DNA of 64,000 bases from an uncultured Bacteroidales bacterium (GTDB taxonomy: Bacteria > Bacteroidota > Bacteroidia > Bacteroidales > Bacteroidaceae): contig CACZJU010000012.1 of assembly GCA_902781515.1 (NCBI GenBank), positions 1 to 64,000 of the forward strand, written 5' to 3'. Below, one piece after another: positions 25,785 to 34,605 of the stretch. The stretch's first letter is position 1; the number at the start of each line of letters is the position of its first letter. Position numbers and translations under genes: made by a program. The notes below the pieces were generated by a model. The model was not told the DNA's origin and ran no database searches. It saw only the letters and a list, made by a program, of their open reading frames with translations.

Positions 25785-27083
25785 ATGCAGATTCTTCGTT
25801 TGGCTGTGCCCAGTGTGGTGACGAATATCACTGTACCGCTGTTGGGACTGGTGGATACTACCGTTGTGGGGCATATGGGACGTGCTGAATACATTGCTGC
25901 CGTTGCTATTGGTTCTACAATCTTCAATATGGTCTATTGGCTCTTCGGCTTCCTTCGCATGGGCACTACTGGCATCGTCTCGCAGGCTCACGGAGCGGGC
26001 GATGAACGAGGCATTCGAGAGGGACTTATGCACAGCTTCACATTCGGTTTGTTCATTAGTTTCTGCATATTGTTGTTACAAACACCTCTGTTGCGCCTTG
26101 CGCTGTGGATTATGGAGCCTTCACAAGAGGTGGCTCATTTAGCCTCCGACTATTTCAGAGTCTGCATTTGGGGAGCTCCGGCCATGCTCTCGAGCTATGC
26201 TCTGTCGGGGTGGTTCATTGGTATGCAGGACACTCGTACTCCTATGCGAATGGCAATCCTGCAAAACTTATTGAACATCCTCTGCACCATACTCTTCGTC
26301 TTTGTATTCCATCTGGGAGTGCAAGGTGTGGCTTTGGGAACGGTTGTCGGACTTTATTGTGGCTGCGCATACGCTGCCCACTGCCTACCCCCATCCCCTC
26401 CCCAAGGGAAGGGAGAACCTGCTTGTTCTGAGCGGAAACTCCCTTCCTTTGGAGGGGTTGGGGGAGGCTTGTTTCTGCGCACGCTGTGTCTGGTGGCTGT
26501 TACTGTCTATTTCACTACGGCCGGTAGCAGAATGGGTACTATGGTGTTGGATGCCAACGCCTTACTGATGCAGTTCTTTATGGTGTTTTCCTATTTTACT
26601 GATGGACTGGCGAATGCTGCAGAGGCGCTGAGCGGCGAGTATGTGGGGCGGCAGGATAGGGTAGGACTTCGACTTGTTATTCGTAGTTTGTTCCTGTGGG
26701 GCTTCGTTCTTGCCCTCGTCTTTACGGTTCTGTATGCCCTGTGCGGAGCGTGGATTCTAACATTGTTTACCAATCAGCAGGAGGTCGTTACATTTGCCCG
26801 TCCTTATCTGCCTTGGATTGTTGCTGTTCCCTTGGTGGGTTTTGCTGCCTTTGTATGGGACGGCGTATATATAGGAATGACGCTGACCAGCAGGATGTTC
26901 TTTTCCATGCTCGTCAGCGCCATCGTCTTCTTCGCCTCGTGGTTCCTGCTCCACCATTTCACGCAATCTCAGGCCGATTTTCACGCCTCCCAGCTCGGAA
27001 ATCACGCCCTCTGGTTCAGTTTCCTCGCCTATCTCGCCACTCGCAGTCTCATGCAGACCCTACTTTTCGGACGCAAAAAATGA
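25785..27083 (+). CDS. MATE-family efflux transporter (DinF-like)
   Basis: Inner-membrane multidrug or toxin extrusion transporter of 432 residues with 12 predicted helices in two halves. VPSVVTNITVPLLGLVDTTVVGHMG at the start and FLRMGTTGIVSQAHGAGDERG near residue 70 are typical. Residues about 201-228 (LPPSPPQGKGEPACSERK, then LPSFGGVGGGL) are not membrane sequence. They are the translation of a GC-rich palindromic repeat inserted between the two halves, with the frame kept open. The start at 25785 (MQILRLAVPSVV) is taken because the longer frame only translates the AAGATTGAAAATTG repeat. Confidence 0.9.
   Translation: MQILRLAVPSVVTNITVPLLGLVDTTVVGHMGRAEYIAAVAIGSTIFNMVYWLFGFLRMGTTGIVSQAHGAGDERGIREGLMHSFTFGLFISFCILLLQTPLLRLALWIMEPSQEVAHLASDYFRVCIWGAPAMLSSYALSGWFIGMQDTRTPMRMAILQNLLNILCTILFVFVFHLGVQGVALGTVVGLYCGCAYAAHCLPPSPPQGKGEPACSERKLPSFGGVGGGLFLRTLCLVAVTVYFTTAGSRMGTMVLDANALLMQFFMVFSYFTDGLANAAEALSGEYVGRQDRVGLRLVIRSLFLWGFVLALVFTVLYALCGAWILTLFTNQQEVVTFARPYLPWIVAVPLVGFAAFVWDGVYIGMTLTSRMFFSMLVSAIVFFASWFLLHHFTQSQADFHASQLGNHALWFSFLAYLATRSLMQTLLFGRKK
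26387..26468. repeat. GC-rich inverted-repeat element inside the MATE gene
   Basis: The left end ACCCCCATCCCCTCCCCAAG and the right end, whose reverse complement begins GCCTCCCCCAACCCCTCC, are imperfect inverted repeats of about 30 nt around an 18-nt centre. The layout matches the spacer elements at 2932-3041 and 4796-4918. It is about 82 nt long and is translated in frame. Confidence 0.7.
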
Positions 27084-27133
27084 ATTTTGCCACATGCCAC
27101 ATGCCACATTAAGCACCTTCAATACCCTCTGAA

Positions 27134-27171
27134 AAAGAATGACCCAGCCGTTTCGACTGGGTCATTCTTCT
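27134..27171. terminator. Terminator after the MATE gene (bidirectional)
   Basis: AAGAATGACCCAG pairs perfectly with CTGGGTCATTCTT (27136-27170), with A and T runs on both flanks. It can serve the plus-strand MATE gene and the minus-strand DUF4491 gene. Confidence 0.8.
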
Positions 27172-27276
27172 TATTATCACTCTTAACTCTTCGCTCGGCA
27201 TCTGCGTAGCAGTGACGCTTGCGTAGCGTAGAGGAGCAAGAACTCTTAACTTTTAACTCTTAATCTTAATTCTTAG

Positions 27277-27576
27277 TTAATCCTCGTATTCCTCCCTCCT
27301 CTTCAGATTCATGGGAAACCAGCCGCGCTGGACGCGACGATGCTGTTGGTGCAGTTCCAGTATGCTCCAGAAGCAGGAGAAGGCGACGACGCCGAGGATG
27401 ATGCTCGCGTATTCATTCGGGACGAAAAGCGAGGCGACGAGGGCGACAATGCCGGCCACGAGGAACAGAGGCCAGCACTGCTTGCCGAAGTGGTATTCGC
27501 TCTTGATGACCAAGGGGTGGAAGACTCCGATGGTCAGAAACGTGGCAAGGCCGATGATGAGTCCGATGTAGTTCAT
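27277..27576 (-). CDS. DUF4491-like small membrane protein
   Basis: A 99-residue protein with about three hydrophobic helices (MNYIGLIIGLATFLTIGVFHPL, PLFLVAGIVALVASLFV and ASIILGVVAFSCFWSILEL) and a basic C-terminus ending VQRGWFPMNLKRREEYED. The pattern GLIIG...GVFHPLVIKSEY...GWFPMN matches the Bacteroidetes family DUF4491, whose function is unknown. The start at 27576 is preferred to 27597 for fit with the family. It lies downstream of the large glycosidase on the same strand, separated by a GC-rich hairpin at 27603-27622. Confidence 0.75.
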   Translation of the reverse strand: MNYIGLIIGLATFLTIGVFHPLVIKSEYHFGKQCWPLFLVAGIVALVASLFVPNEYASIILGVVAFSCFWSILELHQQHRRVQRGWFPMNLKRREEYED

Positions 27577-27602
27577 AATAGAAAGTGTCCCTCTCACTAA
27601 AT

Positions 27603-27622
27603 CCCTCCCACGAATGGGAGGG
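27603..27622. repeat. GC-rich hairpin CCCTCCCA-CGAA-TGGGAGGG
   Basis: A perfect 8-bp stem with a CGAA loop, followed by ACTTTGGGAGGA. It resembles one end of the GC-rich spacer elements found near 2950, 4810 and 26390, here between the glycosidase stop and the DUF4491 gene. Confidence 0.55.
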
Positions 27623-27645
27623 ACTTTGGGAGGACGTTGTTAGGT

Positions 27646-30600
27646 TTATTTCAAGACTTTGCTAACCGTTGTGCTTCCGTCGGCGTTGCGCGACTGTATC
27701 AGATATATACCGCGACGGGGCGTGGCGACGCGCTGCCCGGCCATGTTGTAGATGCCATCCGCGAAGGGGGCTGCCGCCTTGCTGACGCTTACGGACGTGA
27801 TGCTCCCGATGGGATAGAAGTCCGCGGGCGACGTGTCGCCCTTGAAAGCGAAGTAGGCCTTGTGGGCAGGGTTGACGAAGGTGGCTCCGTCGGTGGCCGA
27901 CCAGTTGAAGCCCGTTTCTCCCTCTTCGTTTTCGGTCAGGGTGTAGTAGTAGCTGCCGCCGTGCGTCAGTTCGTCAGCATCCGTTCCGCGTAATTGGTTG
28001 TTGGGGTCCACGGCTTTCTTCTTGGTGGTGGGCATCATGTCATAGACGCCGGGCGTGGCCTTCAGCACGATGGCCTGACCTGCGGGAAGCACAGTGCCCG
28101 GCTCCGTGAAACTGCGGTTGACCGTGATTTGGCCGTTCTTTTGTATGCATGTATAGGCTTCCATGCCCTCGGGGAGCAGGAAACTCTGGTCGCTGTAGTA
28201 GAAGGTGGTGTAGCCCGAAGCGGGAACCTCGACCCTGACGAACGGTCGTTTGTAGGTGATGTCAAATCCTTGGAAATTGAACCATTGTGCTTCGCTGGTC
28301 ACGGTTGCCGACAAGGTCATTTGCCTGTCATCGACGATGATGTCCGTCAGCCGCGTCTGGGCGACGTCGCTGGCAAGAGTCTGTGCGGCGCCGGCTGCCG
28401 TCTCGTCGGCATTCATCAAGACTTCATTCTCTATAATCTTGTCCCTCGTGGGCATGTTGCCTTTGACGGTGCTTTGCGTCTGAGCCGTTACGGCAGGCAC
28501 CTTCCCCGTGGCATCGTTGCGATAGAATCCGTGGAAGACGACTTCATAGACGCCGTTGGGGAGGTCGGTCTGCGTTTGTTCCAATGTGATAGGCTGGTGC
28601 AATACTTCGATGTCGCCTTCCTTGATGGTCGTGGTCGTTTCTGTCCAGTCGGCAGTCGTGTTGTTGCCCAGCATGTCGGCATTGGTGAACAGAGCACTGA
28701 CATCCAGTTCGGCGTCCACGTAGGGCGCAGCGGAAAGAATGAGGTTGCGTGTGGCTGTGCGAATTGTTCCTACTGTGGCATCGGCGGCAACGTATGCCTG
28801 GTAAGCCTCTTGCAATTCGTCGGCAAATTCAGCTTCCTTCTCCGCATCTACGATAGCTTGATAGACATTGTAGAGCTGTTTCCGCTCTTTGTACAGGGCA
28901 TAGTTGCCGTTGGAGATGTCCTTCGCGGGGATGAATGCCCAATGGACAAAGTTGCGGCCGTTTCTTGTGGTGAGCGGACCACCGTAGGCATAGGTCACAT
29001 CGAGCAGGGCATCCTGGCTGTCGGACTTCAGGGTGTAGAGCTTGCCCATCGGAGAGTCTATGCCCCGATAGGTGAATGTGCCTTCCGTCTTCGAACGGTC
29101 GCTCCACACGTTTGCGGCATCGGACAGGCATCCGATATACGAGCTGGCCTTGTCGCGGAAGGAGAGGAACACTTTGCCTGCGGAGCTCTTCGATACACCT
29201 ATCCTGAATCTGTTGGCCACACTCTTGTCGCCCTTAGGAAGACGCTGGGACACGGTTTGGGTGTTCCAACTCATTCCGTAGGTGACAAAGGCATCCGCAT
29301 CCACATTGTACAGATAGACGTTGTCCGACGTCGTTATTTGTGCCAAATCCTTGCCAGGCACCACGGGAGGCGCCCAAGCGCTGCCCTCTTCGGCTTCGGC
29401 TTGGTTCATCAGCTGCGCTATTTCGTCTTGGCCCAATGCGTAGTTGTAGATGCGCAGGTCGTCAACGTAGCCATTCATCAGAGGGATGTCTGCCTTCTGG
29501 CCACAGCCGACTAAGTTCAGCACGGGACGCAAGTCGGAGAGCCGGACATCGACGTGTTCGGAAGCGGCAACCTCGGCACCATCCACATACAAGGCAATGC
29601 GCCCAGAACCAATGGTCAGCGCCAGATGGTGCCACCCCTGCGGCGTCTGCGAGGCTTCCAGCGTTTGCGAGGTTGCTCCGTTTTTCAGCGTCAGGCGCAT
29701 CTTCCCGCCTTGATTCAGCGAGAGGCTGGCTTCGTGGTCGGCATCTGCGCCAAAACTGAACAGCTGGCTTCCCTCGGGGAAACTTCCGGGATTGTAAACC
29801 CATGTGGTGATGGAGGAGTGGGGCAGAGAAGTCGTCAGAGCGGGAATGGCCATGTAGTTGGAAGTGCCGTCCAGCATAAGTGCGGCCCGTCCGGAACGAT
29901 GATGGCCGTCGGCGTTCGAAAAACCGCGTGCATCGGCAACGACACCATCTAACAGGTTTTCCGAAAGGTCGGCTGCCGACTGCTCAAACTCGTATCGTGC
30001 CACAAGTCCTTGTTCGCCGGAGGTGCTGGCGGACACCGCATCGGATTTCTCTGAACGGTTTTGCGAATAGTCAACGCTCACGACGGCGTATTCATAGGTG
30101 ACACCCTCGCAGCAACTGTTGTCGATGAAACATGGAACCATGATGTTGCGCCCGATGACGTCGAACTCCGTAGCCGAGGCTGCACGCTTCTCGCCACGCA
30201 GCACGAGGAAACCATAGAAGTCGCGGTCTTGCGTGTTTGCGTCCCATCGGAGCGCAATGGAGTGATTCTTGGGTGTGGCGGTGAGCCCCGTCGGCTTGGC
30301 GGGTGGCGTCGTTTCGTAGGTTGCATCGGCTGGCAAGAGTCTCCACAACTGTTGGTCCTCGTCGGCTTCGGCACAGATTTTGACAGCGGCGTTGTTCGTC
30401 GTGCTTCCATTGGGAATTTCGAGGTACAAGCCCGACTGATAGTTGCGAATCCTGTAGTATCCGTCGCCGGCGTATTCGAACGTCCATCGTTGGTTCTCGG
30501 CATTCGTGACGGGGTAAACGCTCACCGTACCGCCAATCTTGACCTGGAAGCCGCCCGTCTCCATGTTCATGCTCGCATTCCTGACACTGTGGACATAGAA

Positions 30601-32001
30601 CCCTGTCAGGTCTCCGCCGTTGTCCTTCAGCGCTTCCAGCGTCCATTTCTGGTAGGCGTAATTCTTGTTTTCGTATTGTACGACGGCAGCGGAATTGCTT
30701 GTCGAACCGCCTTGGATGGTAAGCAGTTTCTGTGTCTTTTTGTTGACGATGATGTATTCCTTGTCGCTGGTCAGGGGGCAGAGAGGTATGTCCTCACCCT
30801 GATGAATCTGCACGGTGCGTTCGGCGCTCTTCTGATATTTATCGCCGTAGCGGTAGCCTCCTGGCAGCATAATTGGGTAGGAGAAGTACGGCCCCTTGCC
30901 ATCGAAATAGACGGGCTTGTCCGTGCTCACATATTCATAACTGCACGGGAATGCCTGACGCTCGCTGGTGCCAGCAAAAGCCTTCACCACACCATTCGGC
31001 ATCCGATAGACGGCAGCTGCTGTCCAGGCGGCGCGGTTCTCGCCGTATCCCAGTCGTGCACCACCTTCGCTGGTGGCCAGGCAGAAGTCACCGCGTGAGG
31101 GACCGACGGTGCCCCACCAAATGCCGTTTTCCATGCCATACTGCACACCCACGATGCCCTCCATCACGTTGTGTAATTCATCATTTGTAGGTACGTTCCC
31201 GTCGGCCTTCACCTTCGAGTAGAATTCGGCATAGTTGTCGAAAGAACCTGCCAACTGGTGCGTGTTCCCTTCATCGACATAGGGCTTCATGTGGTTGTAC
31301 CATTCCCACGCCCCATCGTTGTTGCAGGTGTTGCCTGCGCAAATGCGCATCCCATCGAAGAACGGGTCTTCGCGAATCAGTTTGGCGACGGCCTTGAAGT
31401 CGTCCTTCGTTCCTTGGTTGCTGGCGGTGACGTCTGGCTCGTTGAAGGGAGCGATGGCCACCACGTTCACACCATAGTCCTGGGCGTACTTGACGGTTGC
31501 TTTGATGACTTTGTACCATTCTTCCGGGTGATGGAGAAAGACATCGACATTGATATCTACAGGGTCGGAATTGAGTAGCAAACCCGTAGGACGGCTGAGG
31601 GAGATATGGTTCAGTCGCGACCGCAGGTATTGCTGTTGTCTTTGGGAGAGATTCCCATTGGCGTCCACAGGGTCCATGACTTGAAACGAGAATCTGCCGT
31701 ATGTCAGATTGTCAAGTCCGATGAAGTTGACGCCTCGCCGAACATTCCCTTCGTCGTCCCAGGCAGTGTCCATCCCCCAATGAATGGGGGTGGGAACGCC
31801 AGCATCGGTATATTTGAAAGGTATCTTCACCGCATTCCGCTCTCCCAGCTGGAGATACATGGAAGCGCGTGGGGTGAGGGTCGTTGAAACAACGTTGCGG
31901 GGGTCGTTGGCTGCGCCCCCCTGTTCGTGGATGTTGTCTGCTAAAATCGAACCTGCTGAAAGGAAGAAGGTTCCGATGATTAGAAAAAGTTTTTTATTCA
32001 T
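27646..32001 (-). CDS. Giant secreted glycoside hydrolase, clan GH-A (GH30-like), with lectin and LamG domains
   Basis: Exported protein of 1451 residues with signal peptide MNKKLFLIIGTFFLSAGSILA. Residues about 30-390 form a glycosidase domain; VVAIAPFNEPDVTASNQG near 180 supplies the clan GH-A acid/base glutamate, and FCLATSEGGARLGYG near 305 is a candidate nucleophile region. A ricin-type beta-trefoil (about 405-555, with two Q-x-W repeats), an Fn3-like domain (about 565-660) and a LamG/concanavalin-like domain (about 667-865, VARYEFEQSAADLSENLLDG) follow. Another lectin-like region comes next, and a sorting-type tail (YNMAGQRVATPRRGIYLI). The gene is visibly more GC-rich than its neighbours. 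Substrate unknown; a galactan- or xylan-type polymer would fit. Confidence 0.75.
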   Translation of the reverse strand: MNKKLFLIIGTFFLSAGSILADNIHEQGGAANDPRNVVSTTLTPRASMYLQLGERNAVKIPFKYTDAGVPTPIHWGMDTAWDDEGNVRRGVNFIGLDNLTYGRFSFQVMDPVDANGNLSQRQQQYLRSRLNHISLSRPTGLLLNSDPVDINVDVFLHHPEEWYKVIKATVKYAQDYGVNVVAIAPFNEPDVTASNQGTKDDFKAVAKLIREDPFFDGMRICAGNTCNNDGAWEWYNHMKPYVDEGNTHQLAGSFDNYAEFYSKVKADGNVPTNDELHNVMEGIVGVQYGMENGIWWGTVGPSRGDFCLATSEGGARLGYGENRAAWTAAAVYRMPNGVVKAFAGTSERQAFPCSYEYVSTDKPVYFDGKGPYFSYPIMLPGGYRYGDKYQKSAERTVQIHQGEDIPLCPLTSDKEYIIVNKKTQKLLTIQGGSTSNSAAVVQYENKNYAYQKWTLEALKDNGGDLTGFYVHSVRNASMNMETGGFQVKIGGTVSVYPVTNAENQRWTFEYAGDGYYRIRNYQSGLYLEIPNGSTTNNAAVKICAEADEDQQLWRLLPADATYETTPPAKPTGLTATPKNHSIALRWDANTQDRDFYGFLVLRGEKRAASATEFDVIGRNIMVPCFIDNSCCEGVTYEYAVVSVDYSQNRSEKSDAVSASTSGEQGLVARYEFEQSAADLSENLLDGVVADARGFSNADGHHRSGRAALMLDGTSNYMAIPALTTSLPHSSITTWVYNPGSFPEGSQLFSFGADADHEASLSLNQGGKMRLTLKNGATSQTLEASQTPQGWHHLALTIGSGRIALYVDGAEVAASEHVDVRLSDLRPVLNLVGCGQKADIPLMNGYVDDLRIYNYALGQDEIAQLMNQAEAEEGSAWAPPVVPGKDLAQITTSDNVYLYNVDADAFVTYGMSWNTQTVSQRLPKGDKSVANRFRIGVSKSSAGKVFLSFRDKASSYIGCLSDAANVWSDRSKTEGTFTYRGIDSPMGKLYTLKSDSQDALLDVTYAYGGPLTTRNGRNFVHWAFIPAKDISNGNYALYKERKQLYNVYQAIVDAEKEAEFADELQEAYQAYVAADATVGTIRTATRNLILSAAPYVDAELDVSALFTNADMLGNNTTADWTETTTTIKEGDIEVLHQPITLEQTQTDLPNGVYEVVFHGFYRNDATGKVPAVTAQTQSTVKGNMPTRDKIIENEVLMNADETAAGAAQTLASDVAQTRLTDIIVDDRQMTLSATVTSEAQWFNFQGFDITYKRPFVRVEVPASGYTTFYYSDQSFLLPEGMEAYTCIQKNGQITVNRSFTEPGTVLPAGQAIVLKATPGVYDMMPTTKKKAVDPNNQLRGTDADELTHGGSYYYTLTENEEGETGFNWSATDGATFVNPAHKAYFAFKGDTSPADFYPIGSITSVSVSKAAAPFADGIYNMAGQRVATPRRGIYLIQSRNADGSTTVSKVLK

Positions 32002-32061
32002 GATATATTTAGTTAGTATCTACTCCTCCTCTCGATTGAGGGAAGGGGTAGGGATTGTCGT

Positions 32062-34476
32062 TTAGAATTTGAAGCTGTCCGACTTCACGTAGATGCGGTA
32101 GTCCTTGATGCTTTCAGGGGCACCTTCCTCCATGCGGGGCAGGTACTGGAAGCCGCTCATCGTCTTGTCCTGACCCATATCGATGATGACGGTGTGGGGG
32201 AACTGAACGCCGCGGTTCGTGCTCCAGTAGGTGCTCTCCTGCAGGTCGAATATCTTGTCGGCATTCTTGTTACCGCTCTGCACATCCTCGTCGTCAGCAT
32301 AGGCTATCTGCCAAGGTTCGCGGCTCAGACGCTGACCGCTTTCGTCGAGCATGTACCACTCGGCGATGCAGCAATATTCGCGGTTCCAGTGGCTGTTCAG
32401 AGCTTCAATGCAGATATAGCGACCCGTTACCGGCTTGTCGAACTTCACCTCTTGCCAACCGTTGCCAGCCTTAAATGTACCCACCTTGACGGGAGTTTCA
32501 CCCGTAAGGTCAAGGTTCTGGCCTTCGGCACGATGGGTCTGCGGGCCTTCGAGGTTCAGTTTGTCGATGATTGGTTTCTGGAGTCCCTCGATGGTCTTCT
32601 CACCACGTGGTCCCATCACATCGAGCACAATCACCTCGTTACGGCCCTTCTTCAGCCAGCAACCGGGCATGTAGAGAGTCTGCTGGGGACCGATATACCA
32701 ATGGCGACCAATAGCGTGACCGTTGACATACACCTGTCCCTTGCCCCAGTTCTCAAGGTTGAGGAACGTATCGCCTACCTTCTTCAGGTCGAAGTAGCCG
32801 CGATAATATCCGGGAATGGACTCACCTCCCTGCCAGTCATTTGTCGGAATTGGATTAGAGTGTGCACGAGTGTCCTTTGGCGCTTTGAGAGCGCGGACGG
32901 CATCCTCGTATTCATCGGGTATACGGCATTTCGTCCAGTTGATGGGCTTCAATGTTGTCTCTATTCCTTCCACCTCTGCTGTGATGATGGGTGCTGAAAC
33001 GAGGCCCTTGAAATCCTTGATGGCACGTCCGAAGTTGATGCGACCCATACCCTCCACGAGGATGGTCAGTTCATCGCCCTTTTTCACGGCAGGCAGTTTC
33101 AGTGTCTGTTCGTGCTTCACACGGTCAACCTTTCCTATGAACTTGCCGTTGACGAACACCTGAGCATAGTCGTGAGCGTCCAGCTTGAGGATGCTCTGCA
33201 CGGGGATTTCTGGCAATGTCGTTGTATAAATCATCGAGCCCCATCCGAAGTTCATTTCTTCGAAGGTCATCAGTCCGCCCATTTTGGCTATGCTGTCTGT
33301 GCCGCAGATGATGGGAGCAAACTCCTTCAGTTCGAACTTGGGGATAGCGATGGTGGGGTATTCCTTGGGCACGTTGGAAAGTTTCTTTGTGCCTTCCCAC
33401 TTGTTGTCCATGGGATTCCAGTCACCGCTGTACTTCTGCATAGCCTCGCGCAGCTTCCAGTATTTATCGGTTGTCTGACCAGCTTCGTTAATGGGGGCAT
33501 CGTAGTCGTACGAGGTTACATCGGGAGCGAAGCCAGGCGAGTTAGCACCTGCCCAGTGGCCCCAGTTGGTGCCTCCGTGGGTCATGTAAAGCGAGAAACT
33601 GATGCCTCTGTCAAGCATCTGCGTGATGCCGTCCACCATAGCCTCTGCACCACGTGTCTCGTGGCGTCCGCCCCATTTGTCGAACCATCCGCTCCAGAAC
33701 TCCGAGCACATCTTGGGAGAGTTAGGGCGCAGTTCGCCAAGTTTGCGGAACTCGTGGTCGATGTTGGCACCAGTACCGAAGTTCATAGTCCATGTGAGGT
33801 CATCCAGGCCGTTCTTTGTGAAATTTGATGACCAGTCGCACTGGAACAGTTCCACCTTATCGAAACCGCTCTTCCTTATTATATCGCGCACGGCAGATAT
33901 GTAAGGTTTGTCTTCGCCGTAGGAGCCGTATTCGTTCTCCACCTGCACCATAATGATGGGACCGCCCTTCTCGATTGTAAGGTCGCCAATCTGTTCGCCC
34001 ACCTTCTTCTCGAAGATTTCCAGACGCTCCATGAAGAACGGGTCTTGCTCACGCAGCTTAATATCTTTTTTCTTAAGCAGCCACCAAGGCAGTCCGCCCA
34101 TTTCCCACTCTGCACAAACGTATGGACCAGGGCGCACGATGACGTACATACCGTTCTTCTGTGCCAGTTTCACGAAGGCGCGGATGTCGTTGTTGCCAGT
34201 GAAATTGAACTGGTCCTGCTGCGGTTCGTGCGAGTTCCAGAAGATGTAGATACACAGGGTGTTCATACCCAGCGCCTTGCACATCTGTATGCGCTGCTCC
34301 CAGTAAGGCTGTGGGATGCGAGGGTAGTGGACTTCGGCAGCCTTCACTACAAAGGGCTTGCCGTTCAAAAGGAATGTTTTTTCACCAATGGTGAAAGAAC
34401 CTGGCTTCGATGCTGCCGTTGCTGTCATACACAACAAGGCAAACATAGCAAACAAGAGTGTGCGTGATTTTTTCAT
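32062..34476 (-). CDS. Beta-galactosidase, GH35, secreted
   Basis: Hydrolyses terminal beta-galactosides. The 804-residue protein has signal peptide MKKSRTLLFAMFALLCMTATAA. The GH35 TIM barrel begins at FLLNGKPFVVKAAEVHYPRI, with VRPGPYVCAEWEMGGLPWWL near residue 100, the acid/base glutamate in IIMVQVENEYGSYG near 165 and a nucleophile-type region KMCSEFWSGWFDKWGG near 245. Galactose-binding-like domains follow. The C-terminus (WSTNRGVQFPHTVIIDMGQ) is a discoidin/F5-8C-type module. The start at 34476 is set by the -7 box at 34502-34509. It would release galactose for the galK operon (inference). Confidence 0.93.
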   Translation of the reverse strand: MKKSRTLLFAMFALLCMTATAASKPGSFTIGEKTFLLNGKPFVVKAAEVHYPRIPQPYWEQRIQMCKALGMNTLCIYIFWNSHEPQQDQFNFTGNNDIRAFVKLAQKNGMYVIVRPGPYVCAEWEMGGLPWWLLKKKDIKLREQDPFFMERLEIFEKKVGEQIGDLTIEKGGPIIMVQVENEYGSYGEDKPYISAVRDIIRKSGFDKVELFQCDWSSNFTKNGLDDLTWTMNFGTGANIDHEFRKLGELRPNSPKMCSEFWSGWFDKWGGRHETRGAEAMVDGITQMLDRGISFSLYMTHGGTNWGHWAGANSPGFAPDVTSYDYDAPINEAGQTTDKYWKLREAMQKYSGDWNPMDNKWEGTKKLSNVPKEYPTIAIPKFELKEFAPIICGTDSIAKMGGLMTFEEMNFGWGSMIYTTTLPEIPVQSILKLDAHDYAQVFVNGKFIGKVDRVKHEQTLKLPAVKKGDELTILVEGMGRINFGRAIKDFKGLVSAPIITAEVEGIETTLKPINWTKCRIPDEYEDAVRALKAPKDTRAHSNPIPTNDWQGGESIPGYYRGYFDLKKVGDTFLNLENWGKGQVYVNGHAIGRHWYIGPQQTLYMPGCWLKKGRNEVIVLDVMGPRGEKTIEGLQKPIIDKLNLEGPQTHRAEGQNLDLTGETPVKVGTFKAGNGWQEVKFDKPVTGRYICIEALNSHWNREYCCIAEWYMLDESGQRLSREPWQIAYADDEDVQSGNKNADKIFDLQESTYWSTNRGVQFPHTVIIDMGQDKTMSGFQYLPRMEEGAPESIKDYRIYVKSDSFKF

Positions 34477-34501
34477 GATGTGTTTTTTATGATAATTTGC
34501 A

Positions 34502-34509
34502 CAAAGATA
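34502..34509 (-). promoter_or_regulatory. -7 box of the GH35 gene
   Basis: CAAAGATA reads TATCTTTG on the minus strand, 26 nt upstream of the ATG at 34476. It excludes the in-frame ATG at 34539. Confidence 0.5.
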
Positions 34510-34553
34510 GGAAATAATTGTGAATTGTGCATTATGCATTGTGAATTTATTTA

Positions 34554-34561
34554 TACCTTTG
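34554..34561 (+). promoter_or_regulatory. -7 box of the zinc-ribbon gene (TACCTTTG)
   Basis: TACCTTTG lies 45 nt before the ATG at 34606. The upstream sequence GCATTGTGAATTTATTTA closely resembles that before the rpsP -7 box. Confidence 0.55.
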
Positions 34562-34605
34562 TATTAATATTCAATATTAATTCGTAATTGTAATTAAATA
34601 AAATT

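Noticed and set aside
26105-26568. Alternative plus-strand frames inside the MATE gene, which could suggest a frameshifted pseudogene at the repeat insertion
   Set aside because: The main frame stays open from 25785 to 27083 and both halves of the transporter are intact, so the gene is not broken.
27994-29514. A 506-codon plus-strand open frame opposite the large glycosidase, and a 345-codon one at 30061-31098
   Set aside because: They are antisense to a gene with signal peptide, clear domains and sorting tail; long shadow frames are expected in this GC-rich gene, and the translations show no family features.
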